Both the position numbers and the translations under genes were made by a program. Below the pieces are notes generated by a model. The model saw only the letters and a program-made list of their open reading frames with translations. It was not told the origin of the DNA and ran no database searches. Positions 1 to 10,076 of a stretch of 64,000 nt of DNA are shown piece after piece. The DNA is from Fistularia commersonii. Its lineage: Eukaryota > Chordata > Actinopteri > Syngnathiformes > Fistulariidae. The stretch is from NCBI GenBank assembly GCA_037954325.1, contig JBBMNZ010000019.1, forward strand, positions 14,867,001 through 14,931,000, read 5' to 3'. Position 1 is the stretch's first letter, and each line of letters starts with the position of its first letter.

Positions 1-85
1 CTGGAGGACGCAGAGAAGTGTGTTGATCTTTAAAAAAACAAATCAAACAAACAAACAAAAAACAAAACAAAACAGACAATTCATA
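1..85. repeat. A-rich low-complexity tract
   Basis: Imperfect CAAA and CAAAA units run from about 25 to 76. No gene or repeat family can be assigned. It could be the decayed tail of a retroposon lying outside the window. Confidence 0.6.
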
Positions 86-210
86 GGATTGTGTCCAGGA
101 AGCTATAAACACACACGCTATTAGTCACCAAGGTCTTCTTCTGTTGAACCATCTTCCAACCTCCATCTGGGGGCAGACACCCACTCTTCAGGTTTCAAAC
201 TTTCTATTTT

Positions 211-765
211 TTCGTTCTGGCAACTGAACTTTAATTTCATCCCTTGTGGATGTTTCAGCCTTCATCCGAGAGGCTGATTCTGTTCAGATGACCTATGGGG
301 TGTTACCTAACAGACCTGCCAGGGTTGTGGATGGGTCTAGGTTATGGGGGCTTGTTATATAAATGGAAGAGTTGATCAGCAGAAAATAGGCGGGAGGGCG
401 TTGTTATGCTAATAGATGTCGTTTGGTGGGGACAAAGGAGCAACTTTTAGGGACTGGAATGTGAAAAGGTGAAGGCTGAGGAATGAAACCTGCTGGATCC
501 CTTGGACTGAGGCCCAGGAGGATCTTTCCCAGATCAGACCAAGATCGGTTTTGGTGTTGATCCCCAGTGCGACGTTGGATGTTGGCGAAAGGTTGTGTCT
601 GAGCCCTCCTCCTTTTGACAAAGATGGCTTCTTTGACTGTCTTCTCTGGCCAGAATACGGACATTGCTGTCTTTGGATGAATGATTCTTATCCTTCAGGT
701 GTAGGTGGACCACGAAGTCCTGTCCTGAAGGGGCGGCTCTCAATCCTTTATCGTTGCTTATAGTT
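211..765 (-). mobile_element. Penelope-like element, 3' end with GIY-YIG C-terminus (relic)
   Basis: Read on the minus strand, 765 down to about 530 encodes pieces of the conserved end of the PLE GIY-YIG endonuclease, seen as VVHLHLKDKNHSSKDSNVRI, VKEAIFVK and GGGLRHNLSPTSNVALG. The pieces fall in two overlapping frames, so the copy is frameshifted. It continues into the family's 3' flank (TTGATCAGCAGAAAATAGG, GTGGGGACAAAGGAGCAAC) and ends near 211 with the terminal block also found at 5.6, 23.9, 27.4 and 43.0 kb. PLEs encode a reverse transcriptase followed by this nuclease; only the last part is left here. The copy is inactive. Confidence 0.85.
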
Positions 766-784
766 AGCACTAGGGTAGCCTTTG

Positions 785-1135
785 ATTAGCCTCTCTTATT
801 CCTCTCACTCCTCCAATCCTGTCTGCACTCATGCCCCTTCATCGGTGCATGATTGTAGCCTCATGTCTTCTACTGAGACTGTGAGCTCCCTTTTCACATG
901 GCTTGATCTTCTGCAGTGTCTCGCCAGGTGTCCACTATCGCCACAACCAGTCAAAGCAGAAGGCCGTCCCACGTTGAGCTGGGATCTGTCCAAGGTTTCT
1001 GCCCCGTAAGGGACAGTTTTTCCTCAGCACCTTTGCCCGAGGACCCGAGGAATGTAGATCATCTTAAAGAGTGCGGCTCAGTCCTGCTCTACGTAGAAAG
1101 TGTCATCAAACAACTGCTCTTTGATTTGGTGCCAT
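785..1135 (+). repeat. Teleost interspersed repeat (family S4)
   Basis: The order of words matches a repeat I recognise from many teleost genomes: CAACCAGTCAAAGCAGAAGG, GGTTTCTGCC, GGGACAGTTTTTCCTCAGCA, then CTGCTCTACGTAGAAAGTG and TTTGATTTGGTGCCAT near the 3' end. It carries no coding capacity. A possible second, weaker relative lies in reverse orientation at about 44060-44170. I cannot say from sequence alone whether it is a SINE or the 3' end of a longer element. Confidence 0.65.
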
Positions 1136-2570
1136 GGACAAAAAAATGTGACTTCATAAATCAAGGAACTCCTCTTTGCACGAATCCCAACTTCCATCAC
1201 CAAGGAATTTGCAGCTTCCTCCCAACTTACTCTGATCACTGATGACTTCATCCCACTTGTTTTTTCTGGGTCCTTCCTTAACGTATCTGTGGGGTTCTCC
1301 CAGAACTATCCTACAGTTCCTTGACACGCCAATGGCATTTCCTGTAGAGTCTGCCAAAGCATACCGTAAGATTTGACAGGTCGAACGAGTGGCGTCTCAC
1401 CAGTAAAAATGACATTGAAGAATTCAAAGGCATGCGGTGCGTTCAAGGCTTGTCGGGTATTTCGATGCTCAGCGTAGCACACGTGACAATAACAGGCGCG
1501 TGATTCTCTTTGGAATTCACTCAGCCGTCTTCCAGGCTTCATTGACCGTGGCACAATGACATCCCTTTGTGATGTTTTTTTTTCCTTTTTTTTTTTTTTT
1601 TTTTCAAAAAGTGCTTCATTACAGTTTTGAAGCTTTTTTTTATAGAGGCTACATTTGCAAATATGCATGTGGCATTTTTATTTTTTTTCATTTTTATTCA
1701 TTTTTTTTTCTGGATGTCCTTCAAAATCTTGACAGTTGATTTGACGGGAAGTGTCACTTGTCAAACGGGTAACTCGAATCCCCTTAAACAGGTGTGTCTT
1801 TTTGTTCAGGGAGAGAATGGCAAAGGGAAATGCGGAGTTGAGGAACGGGACGCTCAGAATTCTGCTCTCTTTTGAGAAGACTTGAAGACGTGAATGGATG
1901 TTCTCAGTTTATATCTGCTGTGCTGTGCTTTTCACTGATACTATGATAATGATAATATTCTCTTTATTAAAGTGCTGTAAAATGGATCTTGAGTACAATG
2001 CATCGGCTTCTCTGTGAATTTCAAATCAGTGTTTTCAGAGTGTCTGAGTGTGGCTAGAATTTGAACCGCTTTGAGCTGTAAATTAATAAAAATGAAAGAA
2101 TGTCACGTCGGAACCCTGCGCTCCCTTCTATAGTGTTAAAATAAATTCTTCAGAACTAAACATGGGCTAAGCACTTTATGATTCTGTATGCTTTTATAAA
2201 TTCAGTGAATGTTAATTTCTATTAAAAAGAAACAAGAACCTGTGTTTTCCCCTGCGCAGTCAGATGGAGTCAACAGAGCCCCATCATCTGCAAAAATATG
2301 GAGACCCAACCGTGAAGTCGCAAAAATCTGATCCCCAGAACGCCTGGCTGCACCTGGAAATTCTGTCCTCAAAGGTTCTAACAGACCGGAAGTCCGACCA
2401 TCAACAGAAAAAAATCAAATTCCGAGTTCTTTTTTTTTTTTTTTTTTTACATTTACTTATTTATTTGGAATTTACTAAATTCTGCATACCATTACCACCG
2501 TTGTCCTTCATTCCATGTACAGAATCTCAACCCTTAATTTACACAGCATTAATATGAACCCAGGCTTCAA
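1136..2570. other. Unique sequence, no gene recognised
   Basis: This stretch holds several T-rich tracts: about 1563-1604 (minus-strand poly-A), about 1622-1640 and about 1680-1710, plus a T run near 2431-2448. On the minus strand 1668-1306 is open for 120 codons and includes the peptide CYCHVCYAEHRNTRQALNAP; an adjacent frame at 1357-1154 is open for 67 codons. I do not recognise either peptide and see no splice or start context supporting a gene. Confidence 0.5.
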
Positions 2571-2628
2571 ATACATACATATATATATATATATAAATAA
2601 ATCAGAAAAAAAGTGTGTGTGTATTTGT

Positions 2629-2667
<39 letters not shown>

Positions 2668-2708
2668 AACATATATATGAATATATGGCACACACACACA
2701 CACACACT
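2571..2708. repeat. (AT)n and (CA)n microsatellites
   Basis: A short AT run at about 2576-2594 is followed by a longer pure AT run at about 2632-2665 and a CA run at about 2689-2708. Open frames across it are artefacts of the repeat. Confidence 0.95.
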
Positions 2709-3380
2709 TACTTATCCATAAACATTTATTTATTTTTCAGCCTTAAATATTTGATCAATATTTGTTAAGTATCTGCACTAATTATTATCCAAGTATTCAG
2801 TGACAGCTGGTTTAGTTTTAAGGCTTCACTCTCATTATGCTCTACAAATATGAACCCCTTAATGTTGTTAATAATATTCATGGCAATTAACGTTTTCAAA
2901 ATACATACTGATATCAGTGAGTACATGTTCTAAGCTGACCGGCTGATTAATGTCGGTAGTTTGCCGTTGAGAGCGGTAGTGTTTTTTGTGGCTTTTCAAG
3001 GCGTAACCAATACGGATTTAATCAGCGGGGCCATGATGGAAATTTCCCCCACTAAAATATGATAACCCAAACTGGCATCGTGATGAATCTGCTCAGCTAC
3101 AATTTAATTTCCTCAGATCTCTCTGGCTACTCTCCCGTTCACTCTGACGTCCGTCGGTTCGGCCCGGCCTTGCATGCTGCCTATGACATCGTCAGCATCG
3201 GGTATGTCTAATGCTTCTTATAGATACATATCACAAAATCCGGCTCATTTCAGGGCAACAATACTCAAAAATCCAACTTGGGGAGGCATATGTGAACAGC
3301 TATAGATTACATTTACATTACTATATCCATGAATGCCGGAGTTACAGTCACAATGCATGTATCCGTTGCAATAGACAAAG
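2709..3380. other. Unique AT-rich sequence, no gene recognised
   Basis: Low GC with scattered ATTTATT and TTAAT words. No recognisable coding segment, SINE head or terminal inverted repeat was seen. Confidence 0.5.
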
Positions 3381-3392
3381 TGTCAAAGTGTC
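3381..3392. repeat. Target site duplication, left copy
   Basis: TGTCAAAGTGTC occurs here and again at 3737-3748, exactly flanking the LINE C fragment. A perfect 12-bp direct repeat of this kind is the footprint of target-primed LINE insertion. Confidence 0.85.
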
Positions 3393-3736
3393 GACTTACT
3401 TACTTACTTAATCCTCTTTGTTCTGGGTGGAACATAAGGCCTCGACTATCTGCTTCCATCTGGTTCTGTCCTGTGCAGCACGTTGTGCTTCGCCCGATGT
3501 AAAGTTTGCCATCTTCAATTCTGAGGTCACCGTTCTCCGCCAGGTTGTTTTTGGCCTTCCTTGTTTCTTCTTTCCTGGTGGGGTCCATTTCAGGGCTACT
3601 TTAGTCCTGGTCCATTCGGAGGACATGTTCGAGCCATCTGAGTCGGCAATGCTTAATTTCCAGCACGACATTGCGACAGTTTGTTTTTCTGTACAAGTCC
3701 TCATTGGAGATCTTTTCGGGCCAAAAATGCGACATA
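3393..3736 (-). mobile_element. LINE family C, 5'-truncated C-terminus of ORF2
   Basis: Minus-strand translation gives the C-terminal tail of a non-LTR reverse transcriptase polyprotein. SNEDLYRKT is in one frame; after a frameshift come GRPKTTWRRTV, GEAQRAAQDRTRW and ALCSTQNKED before the stop. The 3' end carries a short TAAG microsatellite tail (about 3396-3411 on the plus strand). It is about 344 bp long, against several kilobases for a full element, and is bounded by a perfect 12-bp duplication (3381-3392 and 3737-3748). The tail motif is of the kind found in fish RTE-like LINEs, but I do not fix the clade. Confidence 0.85.
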
Positions 3737-3748
3737 TGTCAAAGTGTC

Positions 3749-4110
3749 TCCATGAATCAAAAGTCACGCCGGGAGCAGATGTTTACCCTAACCTTGAATA
3801 ATTGCATTATGATTGATTTATCGCGCAAAACAATGCAATCTGAGATGGGGGGTATCGATAAACTCATCAACAATCCACTGGAGAGACTTGGCATTATTAG
3901 TTTGAAATTAAGAATTCAGGGTGGATAAAACAGAACAAAGCAAAACAAATTAACACTGGTCGCATTCACACGCTCATTATTAGGAGCGCTCCCCAAAAAA
4001 ATAACACGTTGATGAAAAAATTGTTTTGACAATTTGAGGAAACGTCAAATTATCTACTTACACAGCGATTTTACATCTGTGGTTTCAATGTGCTTAACAT
4101 TAGATTGCAT
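3749..4110. other. Unique sequence, no gene recognised
   Basis: AT-rich, with an AAAACAAAGCAAAAC-like patch near 3930-3950. Nothing recognisable. Confidence 0.5.
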
Positions 4111-4312
4111 TTACCCATTCACACACACACTCATGCAAAGCTACCATGCTAGGTGCTATCCAGAATATCATATAGTTTTGGGGGGAGATGGAAGAATGGC
4201 TTCCACTTGTATGCTTATATTTCACTGGCGTGCGGAATGGAAGAAGCGGAGCTGGGGATCAAATGCCCGACGTTCCGATTTGAGCAATGCCCACTTTGCC
4301 ACCTGAGCGATG
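4111..4312 (-). mobile_element. tRNA-headed SINE-like repeat S2
   Basis: On the minus strand the head near 4312-4240 resembles a tRNA-derived promoter, with GCTCAGGTGGCAAAGTGGGC as A-box region and CATTTGATCCCCAGCTCC as B-box-like region. The body ends in the family's TGAGTGTGTGTGTGAATGGG. A second, better preserved copy lies at 11511-11667 in the same orientation. The tRNA-like part does not fold into an intact tRNA as far as I can judge. Confidence 0.6.
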
Positions 4313-4904
4313 TAAGCTAACCAGGTGAACCGTTGGATGCCGTTTAGCAAAAGAGGGGGAAGGATGAATAGGAAGTAGGGATGCTGGTAGCAAGATATAA
4401 CATTGTTCTTCAAATTAAGGAAATAACTCACAGGTTCAGTAGAAGGAGGAGTTGCTGCTCACAAACAGAGAAGGAGAACACCGCCTACCTGAGTTGACCC
4501 ATTCATGTGTTAGAGAAAAGATAAAGTTGCAATGCAGGAGTCTCGCGAACTGCGCGGAGCCAATGAAGTAATTGCTATTAATGTGCGTGAACAACAGGAT
4601 GAAGGAAAGCGAGCTGCTCTGGTAGCTGTTTGAGACAGAGAGGCAAACAGGAGCCACAGGACCGGCATTAGGCATCCGAGGCAGCCCAGAGGGCAATGGG
4701 CCGCTTTTAGAGGATGCCGCATACAGTGATTGACTAATGATCTGCAACTGTTCGGAGGGGGAAAAACAGTGCCAAGTAGATGATACCATTACATGTTCCG
4801 CGCATTTTTGTTGGCGGTGAACTTTATTCTGTTTTAAATGCAGAGGAGATGAAAGGAATGAAAGGTTGTATGACTTTAGATGTGACCTACTGGCCAGCAG
4901 TCCA
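4313..4904. other. Unique sequence, no gene recognised
   Basis: Mixed composition. A 160-codon minus-strand frame at 4918-4436 has no recognisable motif and overlaps the S1 fragment that follows, which argues against a gene. Confidence 0.45.
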
Positions 4905-5032
4905 AGGTGAACCCTCACCTCTCGTCCAATGACAGCTGGGATAGTTCAATAAACCAGCAACCCCAAGTATAAGATAAGCAGTAAAAATAATCAATGCATG
5001 ACTAAATGCATGAAAGGATGAATAAACTGCAA
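4905..5032 (+). repeat. S1 repeat, 3' tail fragment
   Basis: CCTCTCGTCCAATGACAGCT and GGGATAG followed by an AT-rich tail with ATGAAAGGATGAATAA match the 3' end of the S1 family. The head and middle are missing. Confidence 0.65.
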
Positions 5033-5067
5033 TTGAAGTTTTCCCTCCTGTATGTTGTCAAGGATAT

Positions 5068-5655
5068 GAGGTTCTCAGTCATCCATGGTGCAGTGCGGGC
5101 AGACGCCACTTCAGGACAGGACTCTGCGGTCCACCTACACCTGAAGGACGAGGGCCATTCATTTGCAATGTCCTTATTCTGGCTGGACAAGACAAATGGT
5201 TTCAGAGAGGAGTCAAAGAAGCCATCTTGGTCAAAACAGAAAAAAAAAAAAACATCTCTGAAAAGAGGAGGGGGGCCTTTGACACAACTTTCACCAACAT
5301 CCAATGTCGTAGGAAAGTTCTACCAACAGAACCAGCACCCAATAACTTCTACCTGAGCCTCGCTCAATGGGATCCAACAGGTTTCATTCTTTTGTTTCAC
5401 ATTTGAAGAAGTCTGGCTTTAACTTTTCAGATTCTAATTCAGGATACCCCCAAAAATGCATAAAAAACCCCTTCCATCTAGTCTCTTAACTTTCCCCCAT
5501 AACACCATAACCAAAAGCTGCCCACAACCCTAGTAGTTATATTGGGAAACTTCCCACGGGTCATTTGAACTGAAGAAGCCTCTCAGATGAGGGCTGAAAT
5601 GTCTTCAAGGGAAGAAATTCAAGTTCTGTTGCCACGACAAGGAGTTTGACAAGAA
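5068..5655 (+). mobile_element. Penelope-like element, internally deleted derivative
   Basis: The copy opens with the PLE terminal motif GAGGTTCTCAGTCATCCATG (also near 22709, 27241 and 42714) and passes directly into the end of the GIY-YIG domain (SGQDSAVHLHLKDEGHSF, then GGGPLTQLSPTSNVV), skipping the whole reverse transcriptase. It closes with the standard 3' block: GAACTGAAGAAGCC at about 5567, a hairpin, then GTTGCCACGACAAGGA. An A run interrupts the coding relic at about 5240. At about 590 bp it is non-autonomous. Confidence 0.85.
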
Positions 5656-6850
5656 AACATACATTTCCATGTGAGACAAAAGTCCACTTCCTCCTGGGAC
5701 AAATCAAGTGGGTAACAGGGGAATCCACTGGGTCTGGGATTCAAGAGGAACTGATAAGATTTGCGATGAGGTCCATGCAAAGAGGTGAAGGTGACAGCAA
5801 TGAGAAATAAACACATTTGATTCCTATTATGAGTACAGAACTAAGGCATTGGAACACCATTGTTTGTTGTGAATCAAGGGGGCAGACAGGACTTTGTAGA
5901 AATCCCTGGCATTTTATGTTGAAATGTACGTTTCAAAACAATCCCTGAAGCTTTTTCTCTTATGTGCCTTTCAAATCAAATATGACTGCCTTGAATCGGC
6001 GAGAGGGTTGGGTTTTTACATTGTGCACGTGCTAAAATGCTGATGTTTGAAGATATTCTCTTTGGATGCTCCCTGTTGACACAAGAAGGTTAAATGTGGG
6101 AAAAAAAAAGGGAAAAAAAAAAAAAAAGAAAGCCTCTCCTGGCGAATAAAGACAACCAAGCTGAGATTTCCATGTTTTTCAAGTGTTTCTAGAAAATGCT
6201 CTTTCTACCGCAAACTCTTTCCGGTTCATCTCTCGGGTCTAAATATAGTAGAGAAGAAAGTCAGAGTGAGTGAAAGCGAGAAATAGAAACATCTCATTCT
6301 GGCACTTTGTCAGATAATCCTTTTTTTTTTTTTTTCAATTACGACTGAGTGACACAACGCGGCAAAATGGCGAGGGTGTCGGTGCCACGTCTCTCTGCAG
6401 ACGGCAGCTAATTAGCTTTTTATCATCTATTTATGTGATTCCTGCGCGGGAGCGGATGAAAGTGAAGACATCTCCGGAAACGCTTCCCAGACACCGCCAT
6501 TTCCAATGAAATAAAATATGATTTTTAACGTGTCATCGGCTTTGATCACATTGTCTTTGCTTTTTAATTCGTCATTTTGGGGAATATCCAGCGCAGATGG
6601 GTCTCTGGTATTGACTACAAACTGTGGTGTCTCAAGGCGGCCTCCGGGATGTGATTGGCCAAGGGGTATGGTATGCAAATGAGGCAACGGTATCTGCATT
6701 ATAGCCGAGGTCCTCAACCACCGGTATTATATTAGGCTGCAAAGAAAGAATGAAGTTGTTTTACTTGAATTAAATTGACTTGCAAATTGAAGTGTAAAAT
6801 CAGTTTACTCCCATATCAAATAAAATAGTGCGAAATGTAACTTGCACACC
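5656..6850. other. Unique sequence with possible regulatory island
   Basis: A-rich runs lie at about 6099-6131 and a T run at about 6321-6336. The part from 6340 to 6700 is unlike the surrounding repeats. It carries CTAATTAG near 6408, an inverted CCAAT word near 6653 and a perfect POU octamer ATGCAAAT at 6673-6680. This could be a conserved non-coding element; no coding exon was recognised. Confidence 0.4.
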
Positions 6851-6853
6851 ATT

Positions 6854-7240
6854 CTACACATTATCGCCAAACTTCATTTGGTGACGGAGTGAACGATCAA
6901 GCTGCGTCTGACCGGCTTTCAATGACTCTTCCGATGCCTCGTCCATTGACATTCCCACCGTCTGCTGCACCAAAACCCCATTAAATTCTCCCGTCCTCTC
7001 ACAGTTGATACTCTCTGCCACCGTATCTTGTGGACAACTCCATCTCTTCATGGTTGAATCCACAACAAGCAGACCTCGCTTGTATTTTTCCAAGATTTTC
7101 TCTGGGCTAGCTAGTGTCTCTGTACACCACGTCATGAACACTTTAAAAACTCTGGTCCCGCTCACTCCTAGCTCAGATACCCGCTCGTATCACAAAGCAA
7201 GTATTTTTCCCACCAACACTCATGTACAGTAACTCACAGT
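6854..7240 (-). pseudogene. Possible DDE transposase remnant
   Basis: A 104-codon minus-strand frame (7165-6854) contains KYKRGLLVVDSTMKRW, which loosely resembles the segment around a catalytic Asp in pogo/jerky-type DDE transposases. Its neighbour at 7511-7584 is a pogo/Tigger-like terminal repeat, which supports a transposon origin. The rest of the peptide aligns to nothing I know, so this is a weak call; it may simply be an unassigned open frame. Confidence 0.3.
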
Positions 7241-7359
7241 ATTGTTCTTTATTTATATCTACATGCTTAGTCAAGCATGTAGTCAACATGTGCGATATAC
7301 CTCATATTTACGGGAGCCTCTGTTTACAAGAATATTACTGATTACTCTAGTTCCACATC

Positions 7360-7510
7360 TCACTTTATTACACCTTTTTTTGTTGTTGTTTTTGTTTATT
7401 TTAATGCATTATTGTATTGTGTAGCATATTGTTGCATTTTGCAGTAGCAGCATTACAAGTTTGTTGTGTTCTGAAATGCCGTGACAATGAAAGGCTGTTC
7501 TATTCTATTC
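7360..7510 (+). mobile_element. LINE 3' terminal fragment with TTCTA tail
   Basis: The sequence ends in GTGACAATGAAAGGC followed by TTCTATTCTATTC, the standard form of many fish L2-like LINE 3' ends (a GACAATAAAGG word and a short tandem tail). T-rich 3'-UTR-like sequence precedes it. No coding part is present. Confidence 0.65.
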
Positions 7511-7584
7511 AACAAATCCACTGAGCACAGCTCTTGTCTCAAAAAACTCGGAAGTTGACGTACTCAAAAGTCAAGGTTCCACTG
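7511..7584. mobile_element. pogo/Tigger-like terminal inverted repeat (one end)
   Basis: ACTCAAAAGTCAAGGTTCCACTG at 7562-7584 is the inner-to-outer end of a pogo/Tigger-type element; its complement starts CAGTGGAACCTTGAC. It resembles the ends of the element at 60294-61017. The matching far end was not found. Confidence 0.6.
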
Positions 7585-8175
7585 TGTTTAATTTTCTAAG
7601 CCTTCTGGGCATTTCATTTTGAGAAATTGCCATTTCCTTCTGTGCCTCACTCCTGCACTTGATTCAGTCACAGGCTTTTCTCATGCATCTGTAAGTCGGA
7701 AAGCTAACTCTCGCTAAAATGGCCTGCAAACACGACACTGGAGAGTTTATTTGAAAGCGGAGAAAGGGCCAATGATGAGGGGTCCCAGAGTGACCGAGCA
7801 AAAAGAAAATACCAAGAGTCCAACTTAAAGCACCGGTCTATCGCAACAGGTGAATCACACGCCTCCCAGTCACTTTGAATGATAGTAGGGACCAAGTAAC
7901 ATCTAGCTAATGAGGGCCTGAAACCCTTAAAAGAATTTCATCACATAGAGACAGAGGACCCTGCATTACAAGACAAGCCCTTGGAATTTTTTAAAAGACG
8001 TGAACACGAAGGACGAAAGCAATCAAGGCCCATAGGATGACAGAGTCACTCTATTGTCACTCCAAGATGGGACAGTTTAGTTGCAAGGAAACAAGCTCAG
8101 GGTTCCCACTGATTCTGCACTATAGTTAGAAGATAATGGTGTGCAAATCACAAACGTGTGATTAACAGTGCATCG
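7585..8175. other. Unique sequence, no gene recognised
   Basis: Mixed composition, no recognisable repeat or coding segment. Confidence 0.5.
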
Positions 8176-8273
8176 TATAAGATAGAGTGGTTACACTTAC
8201 ATTGCTATTTTTTACTACAACCCCCCCGGTCCGCAAAAAAGTTGTCCGTGGCACAACAAAGGTTGGTGATCAC
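8176..8273 (+). mobile_element. hAT-like terminal fragment
   Basis: CCCGGTCCGCAAAAAAGTTG followed by GTCCGTGGC and AAAGGTTGGTGATCAC resembles the right end of the vertebrate hAT family whose ends read CAG..GTCCCCAACCTTTTT. Only about 100 bp remains. Confidence 0.55.
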
Positions 8274-8757
8274 AGGAGTATTGGATGTTCAGAGGGTTTG
8301 TTTCATGGAAGGGTTTTGTATGTGTTACTGTATTTGGGCTTCAAAATGACAGGCTGATTGAGAAGTACTTTAACACTACTATGGTGCCATCTTTCAGCTG
8401 ACTTCATGTCAGTCGAAGCAATGATACCGTGGCGATGTCAAGTTATAGAAGGCAAATAGAGAGGTGGACTCACGTTCTTAAGGATAATTCTCATTAATTA
8501 AACACATAGGTGAAAAAAAAAAAAAGCAAGCATCAAGCTGGCAAAACCAAAGATTCACATGGCAAACAGTCTCGGTAATGGTGCCTACACATTCTGTCTC
8601 CCATCACGCAACTACACAACATGGGTTAATGCACTGTGTGCATACAAGTATAGCCCTCTTTGGCTTTAAATTGGCAATGGGAACTAAGGAAATTTGGCAA
8701 TTCCCTCCTAGTTGTCTCCTTGCAACATTCCATGCGGAGGATCCGGATGAGGAGCCT
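8274..8757. other. Unique sequence, no gene recognised
   Basis: Contains an A run at about 8512-8525. No gene or repeat was identified. Confidence 0.5.
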
Positions 8758-8920
8758 CAGGATTTGGTCAGGACATCTTCTGGATGAGATCTTTTCGGGC
8801 TCATCCAACAGGCTGATGGAAATAACTCAGGAGCTTGGCGGCGTGGCTGAGCAGAGGGGAGTCTGGCTTTCGGTTGCTGCCCAGACAACCTGACTCTGAG
8901 TATCAGCAGAAGATGCACGC
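8758..8920 (+). mobile_element. LINE family A, 3' coding end
   Basis: The nucleotide order corresponds to the last codons of LINE A: TTTGGTCAGGACATCTTCTG, CGGGCTCATCCAACAGG, GAGCAGAGGGGAGTCTGGC, then CTGCCCAGACAACCTGACTC and AGCAGAAGATGCACG. It is heavily mutated and has an internal deletion. The same family supplies 32826-33723 and 47218-47562. Confidence 0.65.
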
Positions 8921-9704
8921 ATGTCTGAATGGATTCCTTTTGCTTGTTATTCCTATGAGTTGTGTTTCCCCCATCTGTTTGTTTGTCCCTCAGCGAGGTA
9001 CTGATCTGGACTCGAGCTGCTGTCTGTCATCATGTCAATCACTCAGCATTGTATAAGCTGTGGCATCACTTCACTAATTATCATTTCATGAACTTTGACC
9101 CACATTCACCTCTAGCCTGCCATCCATACTACGCTCCTTCATGTCCACTTTTCATGGGTTCGGGTCCAAACCCGTCTCACCTGTCATGGAACCGACAGGG
9201 ATCATTTCAAACTCTGCACTGTACACTTCTGCGTGGCGTTCAGGATGGGTAACTCAGATCAGTCCATGCGCAGAATTAATTCCCTGACGCCTTTATCCTT
9301 CCAGGGTTGCTTCCATCTCAGCTATGATCGGGATATAATAGCAAATACAAAGCCTTTCTACGGTACTCATTGGTAGACAAGCACTGTTTTTTTGGATTGA
9401 TCAAAGTTTTTTTGGTTTGTTTACTTTGTAATTTATCAAGCAATAGAGTTCTAAACTCTGTTGAAGCAGTTTCAAATCACCCAGCTGGAGATGAAATGGA
9501 GAACACAGATGTATCGGATTAAAGTTTTTGTTAACTCTAATGCTAACATCAGAGTGAGGAAAAAAATTAAATGTCTAGGATGATTCGGGGAAAATTCAGG
9601 GTTATAATAAATTGTGAGATTTTTTTTTTTCATGGAAGATAAAAATGCAATACTCGATCTGTCCACCAGAAATCCCGACCCTCTGCAGTCATTTGAATAG
9701 TGCC
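8921..9704. other. Unique sequence, no gene recognised
   Basis: Nothing recognisable; a T run lies at about 9621-9631. A 165-codon minus-strand frame (9966-9472) overlaps the downstream Gypsy relic antisense and is not supported as a gene. Confidence 0.45.
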
Positions 9705-10040
9705 AGCCATATCTTGAGATCGAACTGGTATCCATTCTTAACTGAAGAGGCCATGGAGATGAGCAAACAAACAGCTGACCTGAGGGGAGAACCTGGAAAT
9801 AGCAGTTCAGGTGTTTGCATCTACTGCAGCCCAGCCAGATATATTCACTCAGGAAACCTGCAGAACCCAGGCTTATCAGTGATTGCAGGGAAATTGGCGA
9901 GCGAATTCTATTCCTCTGTAAATTTTCGGCCCGGAATCCATATTCATGCTGCTCTCTAACGGGCACATCAAACTGACTTTGTTTGTCCTTGTCGACTCTG
10001 GAGCTGAGCTATCATTCGGACAACAGTCGAAGCCAAAATA
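9705..10040 (+). pseudogene. Ty3/Gypsy gag zinc knuckle and protease relic
   Basis: EEAMEMSKQTADL, then CIYCSPARYI (first Cys codon 9816), then in another frame LFVLVDSGAELSF (DSGA at about 9994-10005) follow the order gag end, CCHC knuckle, aspartic protease of fish Ty3/Gypsy elements. Two zinc ligands appear lost (His to Arg, Cys to Gly), and there is a frame change before the protease. The relic stops about 35 bp before an inverted-repeat element at 10077. The call rests on motif order, not on a full alignment. Confidence 0.5.
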
Positions 10041-10076
10041 TTTCCGGTTCAGAACATTCACGATATAGAAAACTTT

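Noticed and set aside
9280..9360. Splice-acceptor-like CCTTTATCCTTCCAG followed by a short open stretch
   Set aside because: The frame closes within 20 codons and there is no donor or homology.
9472..9966. 165-codon minus-strand frame
   Set aside because: It has no recognisable domain and runs antisense to the Gypsy gag relic.
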